This document shows, one piece after another, positions 1 through 5,115 of a stretch of 5,483 bases of DNA (its first letter is position 1; each line of letters begins with the position of its first letter). The DNA is from an uncultured Eubacteriales bacterium. GTDB taxonomy: Bacteria > Bacillota > Clostridia > Peptostreptococcales > Anaerovoracaceae. The position numbers were made by a program, and so were the translations under genes. The notes beneath the pieces are model-generated. The model searched no databases. It was not told the origin of the DNA and saw only the letters and a list, made by a program, of their open reading frames with translations. The stretch covers positions 1-5,483 of the forward strand of contig CAJUEB010000147.1 in assembly GCA_910585135.1 (NCBI GenBank). Reading direction: 5' to 3'.

Positions 1-149
1 TATTAAGGTATTTTGCGAAAAATCCTCTTAAAAGCATTGAAAATCTTGCTTTGAAAGAGGACGCCGGAAAGTTGTTGCAGGAAATCATACGTGCGTACGC
101 GGCATATTATCTGGACGTTTCGGATCTCAAAAGCGAAAAGCTTATGTGA
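1..149 (+). CDS. recO: DNA repair protein RecO, C-terminal end (partial)
   Basis: This is an open frame entering from the left edge (first full codon at position 3) and ending at a TGA at 147-149, leaving 48 visible residues. The visible part begins LRYFAKNPLKSIENL and ends with a helix containing IIRAYAAYYLD followed by LKSEKLM. This fits the last helices of RecO, where a tyrosine-rich helix is followed by a short 'lKS..fl' tail. RecO loads RecA together with RecR in the RecFOR recombination-repair pathway and acts on single-stranded DNA in the cytoplasm. In my knowledge of Clostridia, recO lies just upstream of a DUF4342 gene and glyS, as here, which supports the call. The zinc-binding region and the OB fold lie outside the window, so the identification rests on a short, weakly conserved tail plus gene order. 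The stop is 24 bases before the next start, which suggests cotranscription. Confidence 0.66.
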   Translation, partial: LRYFAKNPLKSIENLALKEDAGKLLQEIIRAYAAYYLDVSDLKSEKLM

Positions 150-160
150 AACAAAATAAC

Positions 161-166
161 AGGAGG
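161..166 (+). promoter_or_regulatory. Ribosome binding site of the DUF4342 gene
   Basis: A perfect AGGAGG lies seven bases before the ATG at 174. It is the strongest ribosome binding site in the window and fixes the start of the DUF4342 gene. It occupies most of the 24-base gap after the recO-like stop, leaving no room for a separate promoter in the gap itself. Confidence 0.9.
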
Positions 167-173
167 TAGGAAA

Positions 174-854
174 ATGGAAATTACGTTAGAGAAGATTGAA
201 TTGGTGAAGGATAGAACAGGGGTAACTTACGCAGAGGCGAAGGAAGCATTGGAGGAAGCAGATGGAAGCGTAGTCGATGCCATCATAGCGATAGAAGAAA
301 CCATTAACGCCGGACAGAAGGGAAGAGGCTTTGGCAAGAAGGGCGAAGCGCTCTTTGAGAGCATTAAAGGTCTTGTCAAGAAGGGCAACGTATCCCGCGT
401 CCAGGTAAAAAGAGATGGTGAAATGGTGCTGAATATTCCGGTGAATGTGGGAATCGTAGGCATGGTCATCGCTCCGATTGCATCCGTTGTGGGCGTGGTC
501 GCGGCATTTGGTTTTAAGTGTACGATCGAAGTGATCAAGGACGACGGGACGATCATCGATGTGAGCGATGCCGTGACGGATGCGATGGGCAGCGTAGCGG
601 AAAAGGGCAGCGATGTTTTCGAAGATGTGAAGGAAAAGAGCGCCAGCATCTATAATAAAGGCAAGGAAAAGGCGGGCGAGCTTTACGAAAAGGGCAAGGA
701 CGTAGCTGAGGACGTTATGGATAAGGCTGCGGATAAGCTTAAAAAGGATGACAGTGAATTCGATTTTTCTGAATGCTTTGCGGAAGATGACGATGAAATT
801 GAAATCAAGGTAGAAGACGAGGAAGCGGAAGAAAAAACGGAAGACGAAAAATAA
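174..854 (+). CDS. UBA-like and DUF4342 domain protein with amphipathic repeats and acidic tail
   Basis: This 226-residue protein has no established function. Residues about 5-42 form a UBA-like three-helix domain of the kind found in EF-Ts and in the alpha subunit of the nascent-polypeptide-associated complex; the core reads TGVTYAEAKEALEEADG and is followed by VVDAIIAI. A glycine/lysine linker (46-58) leads into the DUF4342 core, about 60-121, with LVKKGNVSRVQVKRDGE, a NIPVNVG turn and a glycine-rich hydrophobic stretch (about 92-114) that could be a membrane segment or a hairpin that dips into the membrane. Residues about 127-192 are charged and amphipathic with an 11-residue period, for example YNKGKEKAGEL at 160-170 with YEKGK starting the next unit. 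Residues 193-226 are almost entirely acidic, with a single Cys at 201. No signal peptide is seen. The start is fixed by a perfect ribosome binding site. It lies between recO and glyS and is probably cotranscribed with both. The domain assignment is from visible motifs; any role at the ribosome or membrane is inference. Confidence 0.85.
   Translation: MEITLEKIELVKDRTGVTYAEAKEALEEADGSVVDAIIAIEETINAGQKGRGFGKKGEALFESIKGLVKKGNVSRVQVKRDGEMVLNIPVNVGIVGMVIAPIASVVGVVAAFGFKCTIEVIKDDGTIIDVSDAVTDAMGSVAEKGSDVFEDVKEKSASIYNKGKEKAGELYEKGKDVAEDVMDKAADKLKKDDSEFDFSECFAEDDDEIEIKVEDEEAEEKTEDEK
552..749 (+). repeat. Eleven-residue amphipathic (hendecad) repeats within the DUF4342 protein
   Basis: Residues 127-192 of the DUF4342 protein can be laid out in six consecutive 11-residue units without gaps. 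Position 1 of each unit is I, M, F, Y, Y, M, all large and hydrophobic. Position 4 is V, V, V, G, G, A and position 8 is V, G, S, A, A, L, both small or hydrophobic. The remaining positions are mostly Lys, Glu and Asp. The two best-matched units start YNKGK and YEKGK. This pattern is known from LEA group 3 proteins, apolipoprotein-like helices and hendecad coiled coils, which bind membranes or self-associate. The repeat is in the protein; the DNA of the units has diverged, so it is old rather than a recent expansion. Confidence 0.6.
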
Positions 855-868
855 ATCATTTTAACGAT

Positions 869-872
869 GGAG
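869..872 (+). promoter_or_regulatory. Weak ribosome binding site that bears on the glyS start
   Basis: GGAG at 869-872 lies 12 bases before the ATG at 885, a long but usable spacing. The earlier in-frame ATG at 867 has no purine-rich site before it (the preceding bases are AT-rich) and overlaps this GGAG. The site therefore favours 885 over 867. The stretch AGAGAAG before the third candidate, 903, is a poorer match. Confidence 0.5.
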
Positions 873-884
873 AAACAGAAAATC

Positions 885-2288
885 ATGAGCAGAGAAGTGA
901 CAATGGAAAAGCTTACGGCGCTGGCGAAGAACAGGGGATTTATTTATCCCGGTTCTGACATTTACGGAGGGCTTGCCAACACGTGGGATTACGGTCCGCT
1001 GGGCGTAGCGTTTAAAAACAATATCAAGCAGGCCTGGTGGCGAAAATTCGTACAGGAATCAAAGTACAATGTAGGTCTTGATGCGGCGATCCTGATGAAT
1101 CCGCAAACGTGGGTGGCATCGGGTCATGTGGGCGGGTTTGCAGATCCGCTGATCGACTGTAAGAACTGCAAGGCAAGATTTCGGGCAGACCAGCTGGCAG
1201 AAAGCTGGCTTTTGGAGCAGGGAATCGATGATATGCCGGTAGATGGGTGGCCGAATGAAAAGCTGGAAGCTTTTATCGCCGAAAAGGGAATCAAATGTCC
1301 GGAATGCGGCAAGGCTGATTTCACGTCCATCAGGCAGTTTAACCTGATGTTCAAGACCTTTCAGGGTGTTACGGAGGATTCCCAGGCGGAAATCTATTTG
1401 AGGCCGGAGACTGCTCAGGGAATATTCGTCAATTTTAAAAATGTGCAGAGAACCTCGCGCAGGAAGATCCCGTTCGGGATCGCACAGATCGGAAAATCTT
1501 TCCGCAATGAAATCACGCCGGGGAACTTTATTTTCAGGACGCGGGAATTCGAGCAGATGGAGCTTGAGTTTTTCTGTGCGCCTGGTACGGAACTGGAGTG
1601 GTTTTCCTACTGGAAGGATTATGCGAAGCATTTCTTGACTTCGCTTGGCATCAAGGAGGAAAACATCAAGCTGCGTGATCATGACCCGGAGGAGCTGTCC
1701 CACTACAGCAATGCGACGACCGATATCGAATACCGCTTCCCGTTCGGCTGGGGCGAGTTGTGGGGCGTTGCATCCAGGACTGATTTTGACCTGAAAGCGC
1801 ATCAGTTGACATCGGGTCAGGATATGAGCTACTTAGATCCGGAAACAAACAAAAAATATGTGCCGTATTGCATTGAACCGTCTGTCGGCGTAGAGCGTAT
1901 GCTGCTGGCATTTCTCGTCAATGCATACGATGAAGAGGTTCTCACGGACAGCAAGGGCAAGGAGGATGTACGGACGGTTTTGCGGCTTCATCCGGCATTA
2001 GCGCCGTTTAAGGCTGCGGTGCTTCCGCTGGCGAAAAAGCTCGCACCTGTAGCAGAGCCTATTTATGAAGAGCTTTGCAAGCATTTCTCCGTTGACTACG
2101 ATGTGACGGGTTCGATCGGCAAGCGTTACAGAAGAGAGGATGAAATCGGCACGCCGTTTTCCATTTGCGTCGATTTTGAAACGGAAGCAGACGGCTGCGT
2201 AACGATCAGGGATAGGGATACCATGGATCAGATTCGAATACCTGTCAGTCAGGTTAGAGAATATATAGAACAAAGGTTAGTATTTTAA
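885..2288 (+). CDS. glyS: Glycyl-tRNA synthetase, single-chain alpha2 type
   Basis: This cytoplasmic class II synthetase joins glycine to tRNA-Gly, using ATP and releasing AMP and PPi. With the preferred start the protein has 467 residues, typical of the short bacterial alpha2 form, and it is a different family from the glyQ/glyS alpha2-beta2 enzyme. The N terminus carries the hallmark GFIYPGSDIYGGLANTWDYG. Two CxxC pairs (Cys 92/95 and 138/141) could bind zinc in the insertion. LRPETAQGIF (172-181) is the family signature for the glycine pocket. Motif 2 includes FRNEITPGN (206-214) and the FRTREFEQME segment (217-226). Motif 3 carries GVER (335-338). The anticodon-binding domain spans about 364-467 and includes RYRREDEIGTP. 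All core motifs are intact. The longest frame starts at 867 (473 residues), but that ATG lacks a ribosome binding site; 885 gives the usual MSREVTMEKL-like beginning. No T-box leader can fit in the gap after the DUF4342 gene, so any such control would act from further upstream. Confidence 0.96.
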   Translation: MSREVTMEKLTALAKNRGFIYPGSDIYGGLANTWDYGPLGVAFKNNIKQAWWRKFVQESKYNVGLDAAILMNPQTWVASGHVGGFADPLIDCKNCKARFRADQLAESWLLEQGIDDMPVDGWPNEKLEAFIAEKGIKCPECGKADFTSIRQFNLMFKTFQGVTEDSQAEIYLRPETAQGIFVNFKNVQRTSRRKIPFGIAQIGKSFRNEITPGNFIFRTREFEQMELEFFCAPGTELEWFSYWKDYAKHFLTSLGIKEENIKLRDHDPEELSHYSNATTDIEYRFPFGWGELWGVASRTDFDLKAHQLTSGQDMSYLDPETNKKYVPYCIEPSVGVERMLLAFLVNAYDEEVLTDSKGKEDVRTVLRLHPALAPFKAAVLPLAKKLAPVAEPIYEELCKHFSVDYDVTGSIGKRYRREDEIGTPFSICVDFETEADGCVTIRDRDTMDQIRIPVSQVREYIEQRLVF

Positions 2289-2309
2289 TTATCGAGTTTA
2301 ATTATCGAG
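2284..2309 (+). repeat. Perfect 13-bp tandem direct repeat across the glyS/ppdK junction
   Basis: The unit TTTAATTATCGAG occurs twice back to back, at 2284-2296 and 2297-2309, without mismatch. The first copy contains the glyS stop codon (TAA, 2286-2288). The second supplies the first bases of the ppdK ribosome binding site (GAGGAG, 2307-2312). Removing one copy would keep both the stop and the binding site, so the duplication lengthens the gap without breaking either gene. It looks like a recent slippage or tandem duplication event. Confidence 0.93.
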
Positions 2310-2312
2310 GAG
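2307..2312 (+). promoter_or_regulatory. Ribosome binding site of ppdK
   Basis: GAGGAG lies six bases before the ATG at 2319 and continues as a purine run (GAGGAGAG). The match and spacing are good and fix the ppdK start. Its first three bases belong to the second copy of the 13-bp tandem repeat. Confidence 0.88.
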
Positions 2313-2318
2313 AGAAAA

Positions 2319-4946
2319 ATGAAAAAGTTTGTTTATTCATTTAACGAAGGCTCAAAGGATATGAGAGACCTTTTGGGTGGAAAAGGCGCCAACCTGGCGG
2401 AGATGACGAAGATTGGCCTGCCCGTACCGTTTGGATTTACCGTGACAACGGAAGCTTGCAACAGATATTACGAGGAGGACAAGACGATCGGCGACGATAT
2501 CGTAGCATCTATCTTCGAAAAGCTGGAAGAACTGGAACATGTGACGGGAAAGAAGTTCGGCAGCGTAGAAAACCCACTGCTCGTTTCCGTTCGTTCGGGC
2601 GCTAAGATCTCAATGCCTGGCATGATGGATACGATCCTGAACTTAGGGCTGAATGATGAAACGGTTGAAGGCATGGCAAGGCTTACTGAAAATCCTCGTT
2701 TTGCCTATGACAGTTACAGGAGATTCATCCAGATGTTCGGTGATGTTGTAATGGAAATTTCCAAGAGCAAGTTCGATGCGATCTTCGACGGCAAGAAAGA
2801 AGAAAAGGGCGTGGAGTCCGATGTTGACCTGGATACCGATGACTTGAAGGCAATTATCGTAGATTATAAGGCTCTGGTTAAGAAGGAAATGGGAAGGGAC
2901 TTCCCGCAAGAGCCGAAGGATCAGCTTATGGAAGCGGTTATGGCTGTTTTCCGTTCCTGGAATAACGACAGAGCAATTTTGTATCGAAAGCTCAATGAAA
3001 TTCCTGACAGCATCGGTACGGCTGTAAACGTACAGTCCATGGTATTCGGAAACATGGGAAATACGTCCGGCACAGGCGTAGCGTTTACGCGAAATGCAGC
3101 CAACGGCGAGAAAGCTTTGTTCGGGGAATTTTTAGTCAATGCGCAGGGCGAGGACGTGGTTGCCGGCATCAGGACGCCGCAGCCGATTTCCGAAATGGCG
3201 GAAACCTTCCCTGAAGTCTATAAAGAATTTGTAAGGATTGCGGAACTCCTTGAAAACCACTATAAAGATATGCAGGATATGGAATTTACCGTAGAGCGGG
3301 AAAAGCTGTATATGCTGCAAACCAGAAACGGGAAGCGGACTGCTCCGGCGGCTGTGAAGATCGCAGTTGATATGGAAGCCGAGGGCTTGATCGATAAAGA
3401 GACTGCCGTAATGCGAATCGAACCGGCACAGATCGACCAGCTCCTTCATCCGATGTTTGACGCAGACGAGCTGGCGAAAGCGGAAAAGCTGACCAAGGGA
3501 CTTCCGGCATCACCGGGCGCTGCAACGGGTAAGATTTACTTCAATGCTGCCGACGCAGAAGCAGCGGCAGAGGGTGGCGATAAGGTCATTCTGGTAAGAC
3601 TGGAAACGTCACCAGAGGATTTGGCGGGCATGGTAGCCGCCGAAGGTATCCTGACGGCAAGAGGCGGCATGACTTCCCATGCGGCAGTAGTAGCAAGAGG
3701 CATGGGCAAGTGCTGCGTATCGGGCTGCTCTGAAATCAAAGTGGATGAAGAAGGCAAGAAATTGACGATCGGATCGTATGTATTCAAGGAAGGCGATTAC
3801 ATTTCGCTGGACGGCAGCGCCGGAGAAGTGCTGAAAGGGCAGGTAAAGACGGTGCCGCCTGAATTGTCGGGCGATTTCGGCAAGATCATGTCGTGGGCAG
3901 ATGAAATCAGGACGCTCAAGGTAAGGACGAATGCCGACAATCCGAGAGATGCAAAACAGGCAGTGGAATTCGGCGCAGAGGGCATCGGGCTTTGCAGGAC
4001 GGAGCATATGTTCTTTGAGGAAGAGAGAATTCCTGCGATCAGAAGAATGATCATGGCTGACACGGAAGCAGAACGAAGAAAAGCACTCAAATCTCTCCTG
4101 CCGTATCAGAAGGGCGACTTTAAGGGTATTTATGAAGCGATGGGCGACAGGCCGGTAACGATCAGGCTGCTCGATCCACCTCTCCATGAATTTATTCCGC
4201 ATACGGATGAAGAGCTTCACGAGCTGGCTGACCAGATCAATGTACCTTATGAAAAGCTCGCCAAGAAGGCGGAAGAGCTTCACGAGTTTAACCCGATGCT
4301 GGGACACAGGGGCTGCCGTCTTGCGGTAACGTATCCTGAAATCGCAGAGATGCAGGCAGAGGCGATCATCATGGCCGCAATCGAAGTGAGAAAAGAGAAG
4401 GGGCTTGATATCATTCCTGAAATCATGATCCCACTTGTAGGCATGATCAAAGAGCTGGCAGACGTAAAGGCTACGGTCGTTAAGACGGTTAAGTCCGTTA
4501 TGGAGCGAGAAGGCGTTTCCTTCGATTATCTCATCGGTACGATGATCGAAATCCCAAGGGCTGCGCTCACGGCAGATGAAATCGCACAGGAAGCTGAATT
4601 CTTCTCCTTCGGTACGAACGACCTGACGCAGATGACATTCGGGTTCTCCAGGGACGACACTGGAAACATCATCAAGGAGTACAGGGATAAGAACATCTTT
4701 GAAGATGATCCGTTCCAGAGCATCGACCAGACGGGCGTAGGCAAACTGGTTAAGATGGCGGTAGAACTCGGCAAGCAGACCAGGCCGAATATCAAGCTCG
4801 GTATCTGCGGCGAACACGGCGGCGATCCGAAATCCATCGCCTTCTGTAATGCCATCGGCTTACAGTATGTATCCTGCTCGCCGTTCAGAGTGCCAATTGC
4901 AAGGCTCGCGGCAGCGCAGGCGGCGATTAACGAAAAGAGGAACTAG
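2319..4946 (+). CDS. ppdK: Pyruvate, phosphate dikinase
   Basis: This cytoplasmic enzyme interconverts PEP, AMP and PPi with pyruvate, ATP and phosphate. In anaerobes it often replaces or complements pyruvate kinase in PPi-saving glycolysis, or makes PEP for gluconeogenesis. At 875 residues it is almost the same length as the Clostridium symbiosum enzyme, and residues align with an offset of zero to one. The N-terminal ATP-grasp part has GGKGANLAEM with Lys22, SVRSGA with Arg92, MEFTVE with Glu323, and Gln335 and Arg337 in MLQTR. The swivelling phosphohistidine domain has GGMTSHAAVVARGMG with the phosphorylated His454; Thr452, two residues before it, is the position targeted by PDRP-type regulators in this family. 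The C-terminal PEP/pyruvate TIM barrel has Arg560 (GLCRTEH), Arg616 (RLLDPPLHEF), Glu744 (IEIPRAAL), Asn767-Asp768 (FGTNDLTQ) and the proton-donor Cys830 (GICGEHGG). All catalytic residues are present. It is the last gene of the apparent operon, 30 bases after glyS; no PDRP regulator gene is visible in the window. Confidence 0.98.
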   Translation: MKKFVYSFNEGSKDMRDLLGGKGANLAEMTKIGLPVPFGFTVTTEACNRYYEEDKTIGDDIVASIFEKLEELEHVTGKKFGSVENPLLVSVRSGAKISMPGMMDTILNLGLNDETVEGMARLTENPRFAYDSYRRFIQMFGDVVMEISKSKFDAIFDGKKEEKGVESDVDLDTDDLKAIIVDYKALVKKEMGRDFPQEPKDQLMEAVMAVFRSWNNDRAILYRKLNEIPDSIGTAVNVQSMVFGNMGNTSGTGVAFTRNAANGEKALFGEFLVNAQGEDVVAGIRTPQPISEMAETFPEVYKEFVRIAELLENHYKDMQDMEFTVEREKLYMLQTRNGKRTAPAAVKIAVDMEAEGLIDKETAVMRIEPAQIDQLLHPMFDADELAKAEKLTKGLPASPGAATGKIYFNAADAEAAAEGGDKVILVRLETSPEDLAGMVAAEGILTARGGMTSHAAVVARGMGKCCVSGCSEIKVDEEGKKLTIGSYVFKEGDYISLDGSAGEVLKGQVKTVPPELSGDFGKIMSWADEIRTLKVRTNADNPRDAKQAVEFGAEGIGLCRTEHMFFEEERIPAIRRMIMADTEAERRKALKSLLPYQKGDFKGIYEAMGDRPVTIRLLDPPLHEFIPHTDEELHELADQINVPYEKLAKKAEELHEFNPMLGHRGCRLAVTYPEIAEMQAEAIIMAAIEVRKEKGLDIIPEIMIPLVGMIKELADVKATVVKTVKSVMEREGVSFDYLIGTMIEIPRAALTADEIAQEAEFFSFGTNDLTQMTFGFSRDDTGNIIKEYRDKNIFEDDPFQSIDQTGVGKLVKMAVELGKQTRPNIKLGICGEHGGDPKSIAFCNAIGLQYVSCSPFRVPIARLAAAQAAINEKRN

Positions 4947-4966
4947 ACGAAAGTCTATTTGTTTCT
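4938..4966 (+). other. Potential hairpin over the ppdK stop codon (GAAA loop)
   Basis: TAGAC (4944-4948) and GTCTA (4953-4957) can pair around a GAAA tetraloop of the stable GNRA class. The TAG stop codon is in the left arm. Past a three-base bulge (TTT), the outer bases AGGAAC (4938-4943) and GTTTCT (4961-4966) can extend the stem, with one G-U pair. The inner stem is only five pairs, two of them G-C, so chance is possible. Its outer arm overlaps the next hairpin by two bases, so the two full structures would compete slightly. Confidence 0.35.
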
Positions 4967-4984
4967 GTACCTTAACGGTGACAG
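4965..4984 (+). other. Second potential hairpin downstream of ppdK
   Basis: CTGTACC (4965-4971) pairs with GGT (4977-4979) plus ACAG (4981-4984) around a TTAAC loop, with a single bulged G at 4980. The stem is seven pairs, four of them G-C. It lies between the stop-codon hairpin and the terminator-like hairpin. No T-tract follows, so it is not a terminator by itself; it may stabilise the 3' end of the mRNA or be fortuitous. Confidence 0.3.
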
Positions 4985-4993
4985 GAGCGAATG

Positions 4994-5030
4994 CAAGGGA
5001 AAGCGTTTTGCTTTCCCTTGTTTGCTGTTT
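4994..5030 (+). terminator. Probable Rho-independent terminator of the recO-DUF4342-glyS-ppdK operon
   Basis: The left arm CAAGGGAAAGC (4994-5004) is perfectly complementary to the right arm (5010-5020), giving an 11-bp stem with a five-base GTTTT loop. The following bases, TTTGCTGTTT, are T-rich but interrupted, so the tract is weaker than ideal. The A-rich sequence that would serve a convergent gene is not well developed on the other side, so it is best read as acting on the + strand. It lies 48 bases after the ppdK stop and before a gene of different composition. Confidence 0.75.
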
Positions 5031-5032
5031 GG

Positions 5033-5049
5033 GAGCGTTTCAAACACTC
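5033..5049 (+). promoter_or_regulatory. Interrupted palindrome, possible operator
   Basis: GAG-C-GTTT-C-AAAC-A-CTC reads the same on both strands except for one mismatched pair and the centre base, giving seven matched pairs over 17 bases. It lies just after the terminator and about 11 bases before a -10-like box, where an operator for the downstream membrane-protein gene could be. No known regulator site is recognised, and a palindrome of this length can occur by chance. Confidence 0.25.
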
Positions 5050-5069
5050 GAATCATGATGTATTATATT
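5038..5069 (+). promoter_or_regulatory. Possible promoter of the downstream membrane-protein gene
   Basis: The AT-rich run TATTATATT (5061-5069) contains a -10-like TATTAT at 5061-5066. The best-placed -35 candidate, TTTCAA at 5038-5043, is 17 bases upstream but matches the TTGACA consensus at only three of six positions. A promoter is expected here because a terminator-like hairpin precedes and a gene starts about 50 bases later. The exact boxes are uncertain, and an activator-dependent promoter would also fit. Confidence 0.35.
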
Positions 5070-5098
5070 ACGACCATCCTTATGCATGCGGCGTCGTA
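5069..5098 (+). other. Possible leader hairpin before the membrane-protein gene
   Basis: TACGAC (5069-5074) and GTCGTA (5093-5098) are perfect complements separated by 18 bases that include the palindrome GCATGC. If transcribed, this would form a six-pair stem ending seven bases before the ribosome binding site. It matches no riboswitch I can recognise, and the long loop makes it a weak structure. Confidence 0.2.
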
Positions 5099-5104
5099 GC
5101 ATTT

Positions 5105-5110
5105 GAGAGG
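5105..5110 (+). promoter_or_regulatory. Ribosome binding site of the membrane-protein gene
   Basis: GAGAGG lies five bases before the ATG at 5116. A second in-frame ATG at 5134 also has a reasonable site, GGAG at 5123-5126 with a seven-base spacing. The ribosome binding sites therefore do not settle which of the two starts is used. Confidence 0.6.
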
Positions 5111-5115
5111 GTGTA

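Noticed and set aside
150..173. Promoter between the recO-like gene and the DUF4342 gene
   Set aside because: The 24-base gap is mostly ribosome binding site, and no convincing -35/-10 pair was found in or just before it. Readthrough from upstream is the simpler reading.
855..884. T-box riboswitch upstream of glyS
   Set aside because: T-box control of synthetase genes is common in Bacillota, but only 30 bases separate the stop of the DUF4342 gene from the glyS start, far too little for a T-box leader. No T-box core motif was recognised elsewhere in the visible upstream sequence.
1059..1802. A 247-codon open frame on the minus strand inside glyS
   Set aside because: It is antisense to the conserved glyS catalytic core. 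No family is recognisable and the composition is that of a shadow frame.
2255..2300. Internal promoter for ppdK at the AT-rich end of glyS (TATATA, TATTTT boxes)
   Set aside because: No -35-like element is properly spaced from either box. The AT richness is explained by the end of glyS and the 13-bp tandem repeat.
4209..4286. Direct repeat GAAGAGCTTCACGAG at 4209-4223 and 4272-4286 in ppdK
   Set aside because: It encodes EELHE twice (residues 631-635 and 652-656). The second copy belongs to the conserved ELHEFNPMLGHRG region of the family, and shared codon preference explains the identity. It is not a mobile or regulatory repeat.
3609..4817. A 402-codon open frame on the minus strand inside ppdK
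   Set aside because: It lies wholly antisense to a complete ppdK with all its catalytic residues. The conceptual protein is Arg-, His- and Phe-rich with no recognisable domain, and such long antisense frames arise from the codon bias of the real gene.
4849..5058. A 69-codon + strand frame over the end of ppdK and the terminator
   Set aside because: It begins inside ppdK in another frame, runs through the hairpin series, has no proper ribosome binding site and shows no recognisable protein.
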